DNA from: Flavobacterium sp. LHD-85
GTDB lineage: Bacteria; Bacteroidota; Bacteroidia; Flavobacteriales; Flavobacteriaceae
DNA length: 64,000 nucleotides
Direction of reading: 5' to 3'
Assembly: GCF_030929595.1 (NCBI RefSeq)
Contig: NZ_JAVFVR010000001.1
Span: forward strand, 992,001 to 1,056,000
Positions 8,575-17,329 of this stretch are shown here, piece by piece. The notes under the pieces are model-generated. The model searched no databases and was not told the origin of the DNA. It was given only the letters and a program-made list of their open reading frames with translations. How positions within the stretch are numbered: position 1 is the first letter of the stretch; each line of letters begins with the position of its first letter. The position numbers and the translations under genes were made by a program.

Positions 8575-9627
8575 ATGGAAAGTGCATTTATTATAGAAAA
8601 GAGTGTTGTAATTGTTGTCGTTTTTGCGGTAACAATGATCATGGCGATGTATTCTACTTGGGCAGAGCGTAAAGTTGCTGCTTTCTTACAAGACCGTGTT
8701 GGACCAAACCGCGCTGGATGGGGAGGTTTATTACAACCACTTGCAGACGGTATGAAATTATTCTCTAAAGAAGAGTTTTTCCCAAACACTCCAAATAAAT
8801 TTTTATTCGTTGTAGGTCCGGCAATTGCAATGAGTACAGCTTTGATGACAAGTGCTGTAATTCCGTGGGGAGATCGTTTGCATCTTTTTGGAAGAGACAT
8901 TATTCTTCAAGCTACAGATGTAAACATTGCTTTATTATACATTTTCGGAGTTCTTTCTGTTGGTGTTTACGGCATCATGATTGGTGGATGGGCTTCTAAC
9001 AATAAGTTCTCTTTGATGGGAGCTATCCGTGCAGCTTCTCAAATGGTCTCTTACGAAGTTGCAATGGGATTATCAATAATTGCTTTATTGATGATGACTG
9101 GAACAATGAGTTTAAAAGAAATTTCATTACAGCAGCAAGGAATGAACTGGAATGTTTTTTATCAGCCATTATCATTCTTAATTTTCTTAATCTGTTCATT
9201 TGCAGAAACAAACAGAACTCCTTTCGATTTAGCAGAATGTGAAAACGAGTTAATTGGAGGTTACCACACAGAATATTCTTCAATGAAAATGGGATTCTAT
9301 TTATTTGCTGAGTATGCAAGTATGTTTATCTCTTCTACAATTATTTCTGTATTATTCTTTGGTGGATACAACTATCCAGGAATGCAATGGATGGTAGAAA
9401 ATGTAGGTGTAAATACAGCTAACTTATTAGGAATTGGAGCATTATTTATAAAAATATGTTTCTTCATTTTCTTCTACATGTGGGTACGTTGGACAATTCC
9501 AAGATTTAGATATGACCAATTAATGAACTTAGGATGGAGAATTTTAATTCCGCTTTCGATTATTAATATCATGATTACGGGTGTTGTTATTTTAAGACAC
9601 GATATTGCAGCAGCTTTAGGATTCTAA
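8575..9627 (+). CDS. nuoH: NADH-quinone oxidoreductase subunit H
   Basis: Membrane subunit that forms the entrance to the quinone chamber and links redox chemistry to the proton channels. It has 350 residues and about eight hydrophobic segments. The conserved loop near the N-terminus reads ERKVAAFLQDRVGPNRAGW, and the acidic quinone-site loop reads AETNRTPFDLAECENELIG. It follows nuoG by 6 nt. Confidence 0.97.
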   Translation: MESAFIIEKSVVIVVVFAVTMIMAMYSTWAERKVAAFLQDRVGPNRAGWGGLLQPLADGMKLFSKEEFFPNTPNKFLFVVGPAIAMSTALMTSAVIPWGDRLHLFGRDIILQATDVNIALLYIFGVLSVGVYGIMIGGWASNNKFSLMGAIRAASQMVSYEVAMGLSIIALLMMTGTMSLKEISLQQQGMNWNVFYQPLSFLIFLICSFAETNRTPFDLAECENELIGGYHTEYSSMKMGFYLFAEYASMFISSTIISVLFFGGYNYPGMQWMVENVGVNTANLLGIGALFIKICFFIFFYMWVRWTIPRFRYDQLMNLGWRILIPLSIINIMITGVVILRHDIAAALGF

Positions 9628-9714
9628 GAACCGTACTAAGCTTCAAATAAAAAACAAAATAGATTTTGAATTTGATCAACATCAAATTGTAAATCATAAA
9701 CTATAATAGTAAAA

Positions 9715-10260
9715 ATGTCAATAGAAACTATATCATTATCGGGTAGAAAAAAGGTGGTGTCAAATAAGGACATGTCTTTTGTTGAACGATTGTATCTTGT
9801 GGCGATTGTAAAAGGTCTAGTTATTACTGTAAAACACCTTTTCAGAAAAAAAGTTACCATTCACTATCCAGAACAGGTTCGTGAAATGAGTCCAGTTTAC
9901 CGTGGTCAGCACATGCTGAAGCGTGATGAACAAGGCCGTGAAAACTGTACAGCTTGCGGATTATGTGCTTTATCATGTCCTGCAGAAGCGATCACTATGA
10001 AAGCTGCAGAACGCAAGCCTGATGAAAAACACTTATATAGAGAAGAGAAATATGCAGAAATCTACGAAATCAATATGCTTCGATGCATTTTCTGTGGTTT
10101 ATGTGAAGAAGCTTGTCCAAAAGATGCTATTTACTTAACTGAATCTAAAGTATTAGTTCCTGCTAACTACAATAGAGAAGATTTCATTTTCGGGAAAGAT
10201 AAATTAGTAATGCCTTTAGAAATGGCTTTGAAAAACGCTCAACTTAAAAACGCTAACTAA
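9715..10260 (+). CDS. nuoI: NADH-quinone oxidoreductase subunit I
   Basis: The 23-kDa-type subunit with two [4Fe-4S] clusters (N6a/N6b) that bridge NuoG to NuoB. Both 8Fe-ferredoxin motifs are intact: CTACGLCALSCPAEAI and CIFCGLCEEACPKDAI. It has 181 residues. An N-terminal amphipathic stretch (about 15-45) attaches it to the membrane arm. nuoJ starts directly at the next base after its stop. Confidence 0.97.
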   Translation: MSIETISLSGRKKVVSNKDMSFVERLYLVAIVKGLVITVKHLFRKKVTIHYPEQVREMSPVYRGQHMLKRDEQGRENCTACGLCALSCPAEAITMKAAERKPDEKHLYREEKYAEIYEINMLRCIFCGLCEEACPKDAIYLTESKVLVPANYNREDFIFGKDKLVMPLEMALKNAQLKNAN

Positions 10261-10800
10261 ATGATACATATTCCTGATTTTGCACACGCAACAACTGTTC
10301 AAGTTATCTTTTGCTTTTTAGCGTTTATTACCGTTATTACTGCTTTCTTAACTATTTTCAGCAGAAACCCGATTCATAGTGCCATCTACTTGGTAATTTG
10401 TTTCTTTTCGATCGCTGGTCATTATTTACTATTAAATTCTCAGTTCTTAGCTGTTGTACATATAATAGTCTACTCCGGAGCTATTATGATTTTGTTCCTG
10501 TTTACCATCATGTTGATGAACCTGAACGAACAGCGAGAAGTTCACCGCCCTAGAATTACACGTTTAGGCGCTATTGTATCTTTCTGTTTAATATTGATTG
10601 TTTTAATCGCAATCTTTATTAATTCGAAACCAATTGTTGGTGAATACGATTCTACTGGAGAAGATTTCCAATCAATTAAAGTTTTAGGTAAAATATTATT
10701 GAACGAATATATGGTTCCGTTCGAATTTGCTTCGATCTTACTTTTGGTTGCTATGATTGGAGCAGTTCTATTGTCTAAAAAAGAAAAATTAAATAAATAA
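10261..10800 (+). CDS. nuoJ: NADH-quinone oxidoreductase subunit J
   Basis: Membrane-arm subunit of 179 residues with five hydrophobic segments. The conserved third helix with its pi-bulge region is seen in [19 protein letters not shown]. Its stop codon overlaps the ATG of nuoK by one base (TAATG), so the two are translationally coupled. Confidence 0.95.
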   Translation: MIHIPDFAHATTVQVIFCFLAFITVITAFLTIFSRNPIHSAIYLVICFFSIAGHYLLLNSQFLAVVHIIVYSGAIMILFLFTIMLMNLNEQREVHRPRITRLGAIVSFCLILIVLIAIFINSKPIVGEYDSTGEDFQSIKVLGKILLNEYMVPFEFASILLLVAMIGAVLLSKKEKLNK

Positions 10801-11120
10801 TGGGTAATATATTAAATCAAATAGGTATTGAAAACTACATCTTTTTGAGTGTTGTACTTTTCTGTATTGGTATTTTTGGTGTATTGTACAGACGAAATGC
10901 TATTATCGTTTTCATGTCTATCGAAATTATGTTGAATGCGGTAAACCTTTTATTTGTTGCTTTTTCAACTTATCATCAAGATGCGCAAGGACAAGTTTTT
11001 GTGTTCTTCTCGATGGCGGTTGCTGCAGCCGAAGTTGCGGTAGGATTGGCCATTTTAGTTTCTATCTTTAGAAATATCGGATCAATTAGTATCGATAATT
11101 TAAAAAATTTAAAAGGATAA
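10800..11120 (+). CDS. nuoK: NADH-quinone oxidoreductase subunit K
   Basis: Small membrane subunit of the antiporter-like E-channel, 106 residues and three helices. Two conserved glutamates lie within membrane segments: one in [19 protein letters not shown] and one in [13 protein letters not shown]. It overlaps nuoJ by one base and precedes nuoL by 6 nt. Confidence 0.96.
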   Translation: MGNILNQIGIENYIFLSVVLFCIGIFGVLYRRNAIIVFMSIEIMLNAVNLLFVAFSTYHQDAQGQVFVFFSMAVAAAEVAVGLAILVSIFRNIGSISIDNLKNLKG

Positions 11121-11126
11121 TCAGAA

Positions 11127-13010
11127 ATGGATACCAATTTAGCTTTAATTTTAGTTTTAACTCCTTTACTAGGTTTTCTAGTAAATGTCTTTTTTGGGAA
11201 AAGCTTAGGCAAAACAGTTTCTGGTACAATCGGAACTATTGCCGTAGCAATTTCTTTTGTAGTTTCTCTTTTACTTTTTAATCAAATAACTTCAACTGGA
11301 AAAGGAATTGAAGTTACTTTATTTGATTGGATTCAAATTAGCAACTTAAAAATCAATCTTGGATTTTTATTAGATCAATTATCTGTTCTTTGGTTACTTT
11401 TTGTAACTGGAATTGGATCTTTGATTCACTTATACTCTATCAGTTACATGCACGATGATGAGAATATGCACAAGTTTTTTGCATATTTAAATCTATTCGT
11501 ATTCTTTATGATTACGCTTGTAATTGGAAGCAATTTATTAGTTCTTTTCATCGGATGGGAAGGTGTTGGACTTTGTTCTTACCTATTAATTGGATTCTGG
11601 CATAAAAACCAAGATTACAATGATGCTGCTAAAAAAGCTTTCATCATGAACAGAATTGGAGATTTAGGTTTATTAATCGGAATGTTCATCATTGGTTCAA
11701 TGTTCTCAACATTAGATTATGCAACTTTAAAAACGGCAATTGCTGGTGCTTCTAACTTAAATTTACCATTACTTTCTTTAGCTGCTTTATGCTTGTTTAT
11801 TGGAGCTTGTGGTAAATCTGCTCAAATTCCGTTATACACGTGGTTACCTGATGCGATGGCTGGACCAACTCCAGTTTCTGCATTAATCCACGCGGCTACG
11901 ATGGTTACTGCGGGTATCTTTATGGTAACAAGATTAAACTTTGTTTTTGACCTTGCAACAGATGTACAATCTGTAATCGCAATTATTGGAGCAATCACTT
12001 CATTAGTCGCTGCTACAATTGGATTAGTTCAAAACGATATCAAAAAAGTATTGGCTTACTCTACAGTTTCACAATTAGGTTTAATGTTTTTAGCATTAGG
12101 ATTTGGAGCTTATGAAGTAGCGGTTTTTCACGTAATCACTCACGCTTTCTTTAAAGCTTGTTTATTCTTAGGGTCTGGATCTGTAATTCACGGATTACAC
12201 GGAGAACAAGATATGCGTAATATGGGGGGGTTGCGCAAAGCAATGCCAATTACTTTTTGGACAATGTTGATTTCCTCATTGGCAATTTCAGGATTCCCCT
12301 TACTTTCAGGTTTCTTCTCTAAAGACGAAATTTTAATGACTGCCTTCCATCACAGTATTCCATTATATGTGGTTGGATCGGTTGCTTCAATCATGACAGC
12401 TTTCTATATGTTCCGTTTAATGTTCTTAACTTTCTTCAAAGAATTTAGAGGAACTGAAGAACAGAAACACCATTTACACGAAAGTGGTTCATTAATTACG
12501 ATTCCACTTATCATTTTGGCTATTCTTGCTGCATTTGGCGGATTGATCAGTTTACCAGGAAACAGCTGGTTAAATGGATACCTTGCCCCTCTTTTCACAA
12601 AAGTAACAGGAGAAGAGCATCACTTAGGCACAACCGAGTATGCTTTAATGGGAGTTGCTGTATTAGGGTGTTTACTAGGAATTTTAATTGCTTACGTAAA
12701 ATACTTTAAACAAGATAATGTTCCAGAATCTGATGAAAATATTACTGGTTTAAGTAAAGTGTTATACAACAAATACTATGTAGACGAATTTTACGACGCT
12801 ATATTTGTAGCACCAGTTAATAGTTTATCTAAATTCTTTAGAGATTATATCGAGACAGGATTATCTGCTCTTGTTTTTGGATTAGGTAAAATAGCAAACG
12901 AAATTGCTTTCCAAGGAAAAAAATTACAAACCGGAAGTATAGGATTATATCTATTTGTATTTGTTTTAGGACTTTGTGCAATTGTTTCCTATATATTTTT
13001 AGCTCAATAA
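11127..13010 (+). CDS. nuoL: NADH-quinone oxidoreductase subunit L
   Basis: The distal antiporter-like proton-pumping subunit, 627 residues. Many membrane helices are present, together with the long lateral helix region at the C-terminus. The conserved channel glutamate is in FIGWEGVGLCSYLLIGFW, and the lysine helix is in SAQIPLYTWLPDAMAGPTPV. The HxT-like segment LIHAATMVTAG is typical for the family. The gene contains a GGGGGG run at about 12225 in frame. nuoM follows 10 nt later. Confidence 0.97.
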   Translation: MDTNLALILVLTPLLGFLVNVFFGKSLGKTVSGTIGTIAVAISFVVSLLLFNQITSTGKGIEVTLFDWIQISNLKINLGFLLDQLSVLWLLFVTGIGSLIHLYSISYMHDDENMHKFFAYLNLFVFFMITLVIGSNLLVLFIGWEGVGLCSYLLIGFWHKNQDYNDAAKKAFIMNRIGDLGLLIGMFIIGSMFSTLDYATLKTAIAGASNLNLPLLSLAALCLFIGACGKSAQIPLYTWLPDAMAGPTPVSALIHAATMVTAGIFMVTRLNFVFDLATDVQSVIAIIGAITSLVAATIGLVQNDIKKVLAYSTVSQLGLMFLALGFGAYEVAVFHVITHAFFKACLFLGSGSVIHGLHGEQDMRNMGGLRKAMPITFWTMLISSLAISGFPLLSGFFSKDEILMTAFHHSIPLYVVGSVASIMTAFYMFRLMFLTFFKEFRGTEEQKHHLHESGSLITIPLIILAILAAFGGLISLPGNSWLNGYLAPLFTKVTGEEHHLGTTEYALMGVAVLGCLLGILIAYVKYFKQDNVPESDENITGLSKVLYNKYYVDEFYDAIFVAPVNSLSKFFRDYIETGLSALVFGLGKIANEIAFQGKKLQTGSIGLYLFVFVLGLCAIVSYIFLAQ

Positions 13011-13020
13011 TATTATTACT

Positions 13021-14460
13021 ATGAACGTTTCTACTATATTAATTATACTTTTAATTGGTGCATTTGCCACTTACTTTTCTGGTGACAAACTAGCTTCAAA
13101 AGTTGCTTTACTTTTTAGTTTAGCCGCTTTAGGATGTTCAATTGTATTATTGAATAATTATAACGCAGGTGAAAATATCAGCGTAATCAACAGCTGGATT
13201 AATCAGCCTAAAATTTCTTTCGCTTTAAATGGTGATGGACTTGGGCTTGCAATGGTTTTATTAACGGCAGCTTTAACTCCGATTATTATATTTTCGTCTT
13301 TCGGAAATGAATATAAAAATGCAAAAGGCTTTTATGCTCTAATCTTGTTTATGGCATTTGCTATGGTTGGAACTTTCTTAGCGGCTGATGGTCTTTTATA
13401 CTATATTTTCTGGGAGTTAGCTCTTATTCCAATCTACTTTATTGCTTTGATCTGGGGTAATGGCGATGCTGAAGAGCGTAGAAAAGCAGTGGTTAAATTC
13501 TTTATTTACACACTTGCTGGTTCGTTATTCATGTTAACTGCTTTTATCTATTTATACACAAAAGCAGGTTCTTTCTTAATCGAAGATTTATACAAAGTAA
13601 ACTTATCTGCTTGCGAGCAATTCTGGATTTTCTTGGCTTTCTTCTTAGCTTACGCTATCAAAATTCCAATTATTCCTTTCCATACTTGGCAAGCAAATGT
13701 ATACCAAAAAGCACCAACTGTTGGAACAATGCTTTTATCTGGTATCATGTTAAAAATGGGATTGTACAGCGTTCTTCGTTGGCAATTGCCACTTGCTCCA
13801 ATCGCAGCTAAAGAATACATGCATATCTTTATCGCTCTAGGAATTGCAGGTGTAATCTATGGATCAATCGTTGCATTGAGACAAAAAGATTTAAAGAAAT
13901 TATTAGCGTATTCTTCTCTTGCTCACGTTGGGTTAATTGCTGCAGGATCTTACACTTTGACTCTTGATGGTTTTAGAGGTTCAGTTATGCAAATGATCGC
14001 TCACGGTTTTGTTGTAGTGGGATTATTCTTTGCTGCTGAAGTAATTTTCAGAAGATACGAAACTAGAGAAATCGGAGAAATGGGTGGAATTCGTGCTCAG
14101 TCTCCAAAATTCACTTCAATGTTTTTAATCTTAGTATTAGCTTCTGTTGCATTACCAAGTACATTTAACTTCGTTGGAGAGTTTACAGTATTATACAGTT
14201 TATCTCAAATCAATATCTGGTTTGCTCTTCTTGGCGGAACAACTATTATTTTGGGAGCTTACTATATGTTAAGAATGTTCCAGCATGTAATGTTAGGAGA
14301 AACAAACTCTAAAGCTTTTGCTGATGTTACACTTAACGAGGGAATTTCATTTGCTGTAATCATTGCAGTTTTATTATTCTTTGGTTTCTATCCAAAACCA
14401 ATCACAGATTTGATTACACCAAGCTTGGAAAACATTTTACAAGTTATCAATAAGAACTAA
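13021..14460 (+). CDS. nuoM: NADH-quinone oxidoreductase subunit M
   Basis: Antiporter-like proton-pumping subunit of 479 residues with about 14 hydrophobic segments. The conserved channel glutamate lies in YYIFWELALIPIYFI, and the lysine-containing channel helix in FFLAYAIKIPIIPFHTW. Later, the conserved PSTFNFVGEF segment corresponds to the family's P-x-x-x-x-F-x-GE block. It is followed by a 66-bp gap before nuoN. Confidence 0.96.
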   Translation: MNVSTILIILLIGAFATYFSGDKLASKVALLFSLAALGCSIVLLNNYNAGENISVINSWINQPKISFALNGDGLGLAMVLLTAALTPIIIFSSFGNEYKNAKGFYALILFMAFAMVGTFLAADGLLYYIFWELALIPIYFIALIWGNGDAEERRKAVVKFFIYTLAGSLFMLTAFIYLYTKAGSFLIEDLYKVNLSACEQFWIFLAFFLAYAIKIPIIPFHTWQANVYQKAPTVGTMLLSGIMLKMGLYSVLRWQLPLAPIAAKEYMHIFIALGIAGVIYGSIVALRQKDLKKLLAYSSLAHVGLIAAGSYTLTLDGFRGSVMQMIAHGFVVVGLFFAAEVIFRRYETREIGEMGGIRAQSPKFTSMFLILVLASVALPSTFNFVGEFTVLYSLSQINIWFALLGGTTIILGAYYMLRMFQHVMLGETNSKAFADVTLNEGISFAVIIAVLLFFGFYPKPITDLITPSLENILQVINKN

Positions 14461-14526
14461 TATTTTAAACAAAAAATAAATTAGGATTTAAGCTTAAAAT
14501 TGAAATCCTAAATCAAAAAGATAAAA

Positions 14527-15918
14527 ATGAATACATTAATAGCTATAACAGGATTGGGTATTTTCTGCCTATTGTTTGAAATTCTTAATTTAAGAAAGGC
14601 AATCGTTCCTATTACCATTTTGGGTTTATTGGGCGTATTGGCACTTAATTACTGTGAATTTGGAGCAGAACAAAGTTATTACAACAACATGATAGCAGTG
14701 AGTAAGTTTTCTACAGCTTTTTCATCATTGTTTATCGTTTTGACGATTTTCCTTGTAGCGTTAAGTCACAATTTTTACCAAAATCACCCAACGAAAATTT
14801 CAGATTACGTTGCAATTAAAGTATTCTTGCTAGCTGGAGCTGTAGCAATGGTTTCTTTTGGAAACTTGGCTATGTTCTTTTTAGGAATTGAAATCTTGTC
14901 TATTGCTTTATATGTTTTAGCTGCTAGTGATCGTTTGAATATAAAGAGTAACGAAGCAGGTATGAAATATTTCTTAATGGGATCTTTTGCATCTGGAATT
15001 ATTTTATTCGGAATCTGTTTGATTTACGGAGCAATGGGAACTTTTGATATAACTGAAATCCACGAAAGCGCTTTATCTGCAGAATTACCAATCTGGTTTC
15101 CTATTGGTTTGATTTTAATGATTATCGGAATGTTATTTAAAGTTGCAGCAGTTCCTTTCCACTTCTGGGCTCCAGATGTGTATGAAGGTTCTCCAGCTCT
15201 AACAACAGCTTTGATGAGCACTTTAGCAAAAGTAGTAGCTATTGCAACCCTATTTAAGTTGATTTCTGGAATGAATGTAATTGCTTCTTTAGAAAATCAA
15301 GACCTTTTGCATACGTTTGAAGTTATAGTGGTTATTATTTCTATCGCTTCAATGTCTGTTGGTAATATTATGGCATTAAGACAAGTAAACGTAAAACGTA
15401 TGCTTGCTTTCTCTGGAATTTCTCACGCAGGCTTCATGTTAATGACATTATTAACGGTTTCTGCTTCAGCTGGAGTTTTATTATATTATACTGCTGCTTA
15501 CGCATTGGCTGGAATCGCAGCTTTCAGTGTAATTTTATATGTATGCAGAGATCAGGATAATGAAGATATTACAAACTTCCACGGTTTAGGAAAAACAAAT
15601 CCGCTATTGGCTGCTGTTCTTACAGCTTCATTATTATCAATGGCCGGAATTCCTATTTTCTCTGGATTCTTTGCTAAGTTATTCTTATTCAACCAGACAA
15701 TTCAGGCAGGATATATTGGTTTAGTAATTGTTGCTGTAATCAATTCAATCATTAGTGTTGGATATTATTTCAAACTTATTATTGCAATGTATTCTAAAGA
15801 ACCTAATCAAGAAAGAACAGGAAGACCATTCCTTATTTATGCTACTGCTGTAGTGTCAATTGTTTTAAACATTGCTTTAGGTTTATTCCCATCATTAGTT
15901 TTAGACCTATTGAAATAA
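14527..15918 (+). CDS. nuoN: NADH-quinone oxidoreductase subunit N
   Basis: Third antiporter-like subunit, last gene of the operon, 463 residues with about 14 hydrophobic segments. The family blocks FFLGIEILSIALYVLAA (channel glutamate), AAVPFHFWAPDVYEG and FSGISHAGFML are clear. With it the operon has all 14 nuo genes in the ancestral order A-B-C-D-E-F-G-H-I-J-K-L-M-N and no fusions. It is closed by a terminator 25 nt downstream. Confidence 0.96.
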   Translation: MNTLIAITGLGIFCLLFEILNLRKAIVPITILGLLGVLALNYCEFGAEQSYYNNMIAVSKFSTAFSSLFIVLTIFLVALSHNFYQNHPTKISDYVAIKVFLLAGAVAMVSFGNLAMFFLGIEILSIALYVLAASDRLNIKSNEAGMKYFLMGSFASGIILFGICLIYGAMGTFDITEIHESALSAELPIWFPIGLILMIIGMLFKVAAVPFHFWAPDVYEGSPALTTALMSTLAKVVAIATLFKLISGMNVIASLENQDLLHTFEVIVVIISIASMSVGNIMALRQVNVKRMLAFSGISHAGFMLMTLLTVSASAGVLLYYTAAYALAGIAAFSVILYVCRDQDNEDITNFHGLGKTNPLLAAVLTASLLSMAGIPIFSGFFAKLFLFNQTIQAGYIGLVIVAVINSIISVGYYFKLIIAMYSKEPNQERTGRPFLIYATAVVSIVLNIALGLFPSLVLDLLK

Positions 15919-15943
15919 AAAAATTTCTTTAAATAAAATATTC

Positions 15944-15979
15944 AAAAATCCATTAAACCAGTTTTAATGGATTTTTTTT
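15944..15979 (+). terminator. nuo operon terminator
   Basis: AAAAATCCATTAAA / TTTAATGGATTTTT hairpin ending in a T run, 25 nt after the nuoN stop. Confidence 0.85.
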
Positions 15980-16029
15980 ATGTCCTAGATAAAGAACAGA
16001 AATTCATGTTAAAAAATTCTTCTATGCAA

Positions 16030-16058
16030 TTGCACATCAAAAAATCTCCATATATTTG
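16030..16058 (+). promoter_or_regulatory. Promoter of the BI-1-like gene
   Basis: TTG at 16030-16032, an 18-bp spacer and TATATTTG at 16051-16058 match the Bacteroidota housekeeping consensus. The transcript would start near 16065, 17 nt before the ATG. Confidence 0.65.
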
Positions 16059-16081
16059 AATTCAATTAAATGTATTAAAAT

Positions 16082-16852
16082 ATGAACTTTAATTCAAAAA
16101 ATCCATTTTTAAACAGTAAGCGTTTTTCGTCTAATACTGAATCAAGAACAGAAGTGCACCAAGCTCAGATTATTGATTACAATCAAGAAATGACGGTGTC
16201 TGGAACAATTAACAAAACAGCAATCTTATTTCTAATCTTATGCGGTGCTGCTATGGTAACATGGTGGATGGCTTTTAATGGAATGAATCCTATGCTGCCT
16301 ACAATTGGAGGTGCAATTGTTGGTTTCATTTTAGTATTAGTTTCTTCTTTCAAACCACAATTATCTCCTTACCTAGCGCCAGGATATGCTTTATTTGAAG
16401 GATTATTTATAGGAGGTATTTCTGCAATATTTGAATTAAAATTTCCTGGAATCGTAATTAATGCAGTTGGAGCAACTTTGGTTACTTTCTTAGTTTGCCT
16501 TGGTTTATACAAATTTAGAATTGTTAAAGTTACAGAACAGTTTAAATCTGTTGTTGTGGCTGCGACGTTAGCAATTGCGACATATTATTTAATTTCTTGG
16601 GTTGTATCAATGTTTACAAGCTGGACTCCTGTTCATTACGGAAATTCTATGATGAGTATTGGTATTAGTGTTTTTGTTATCATTATAGCGGCTCTTAACC
16701 TTTTCTTAGATTTTGATTTAATTGAAAAAGGTGCAAGAGAAAAAATGCCAAAATTTATGGAATGGTACGGAGCAATGGGATTAATGATTACATTGGTTTG
16801 GTTATATATCGAATTCCTAAGACTTTTATCAAAACTTTCTAGTAAAGACTAA
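16082..16852 (+). CDS. Bax inhibitor-1/YccA family membrane protein
   Basis: A 256-residue inner-membrane protein with a soluble N-terminal tail (1-45) and seven hydrophobic segments from residue 45 on. Segments such as APGYALFEGLFIGGISAIFE and the C-terminal WYGAMGLMITLVWLYIEFLR match the BI-1/YccA-like family, some members of which form pH-sensitive calcium leak channels. The family's exact role in bacteria is not settled, and I do not claim transport activity here. The gene is single, with its own promoter and terminator, and lies between complex I and the pectate lyase without functional linkage to either. Confidence 0.85.
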   Translation: MNFNSKNPFLNSKRFSSNTESRTEVHQAQIIDYNQEMTVSGTINKTAILFLILCGAAMVTWWMAFNGMNPMLPTIGGAIVGFILVLVSSFKPQLSPYLAPGYALFEGLFIGGISAIFELKFPGIVINAVGATLVTFLVCLGLYKFRIVKVTEQFKSVVVAATLAIATYYLISWVVSMFTSWTPVHYGNSMMSIGISVFVIIIAALNLFLDFDLIEKGAREKMPKFMEWYGAMGLMITLVWLYIEFLRLLSKLSSKD

Positions 16853-16874
16853 TTCTCCAAAAATATTAATTCAG

Positions 16875-16907
16875 GCCCTTTTGAGTAAAATCAAAAGGGC
16901 TTTTTTT
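16875..16907 (+). terminator. Terminator of the BI-1-like gene
   Basis: GCCCTTTTGA / TCAAAAGGGC stem with a six-base loop and seven T residues. Confidence 0.9.
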
Positions 16908-17017
16908 ATTTCTATAAACTAAATTTTGAATACCAATTCAATATTCGAATTATATCTTCTAAGAATAATCTGTTATTCAAAACACGAAAAGAATCCATTT
17001 CCTACAAAAAAATAAAA

Positions 17018-17160
17018 TGTAATTTATGTAATAAAAAAAATTTACAAATCCTTTTTCTTCTTTTTGTTTAAGGTTCAAAATTGCAAAAAGCGAGAAAAAT
17101 ACGGCTTTCCGTATTTACTTTGCAACATGTAATAAATTACAATTAATGCAATTTATTACA
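17018..17160. promoter_or_regulatory. Cluster of TGTAAT/ATTACA half-sites upstream of the pectate lyase
   Basis: A direct repeat TGTAAT-TTA-TGTAAT lies at 17018-17032. TGTAATAAATTACA is at 17128-17141 and TGCAATTTATTACA at 17147-17160; these two are inverted copies of each other apart from one base. They share half-sites with the perfect palindrome at 17249. A small hairpin, AAATACGG / CCGTATTT, lies at 17097-17116. The rest of the 477-bp gap 16853-17329 is AT-rich without a gene. Confidence 0.5.
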
Positions 17161-17240
17161 TTTTTAACACTTTAAAAGCCAAATAATTTAAGTATATTCT
17201 TTTTTTTGGTAAAAAAATTATACTATTAAAAATTAATATA

Positions 17241-17262
17241 TAATTTTGTGTAATCGATTACA
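17241..17262 (+). promoter_or_regulatory. Pectate lyase promoter with abutting palindromic operator
   Basis: The -7 element TAATTTTG at 17241-17248 is immediately followed by the perfect 14-bp palindrome TGTAATCGATTACA at 17249-17262. The palindrome sits across the expected transcription start, a position typical of repressor binding. The centre CG with symmetric arms resembles LacI-family operators, but the regulator is not in the window. Confidence 0.55.
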
Positions 17263-17329
17263 ATTAAACCACGTTGAAATCGTAAGTAAAACCACTTACT
17301 TATTTTATTAACTATCTTAAACAAACCTT

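Noticed and set aside
16982..17100. Small gene in the 477-bp gap before the pectate lyase
   Set aside because: Only AT-rich sequence with stops in all frames; the recognisable content is regulatory palindromes.
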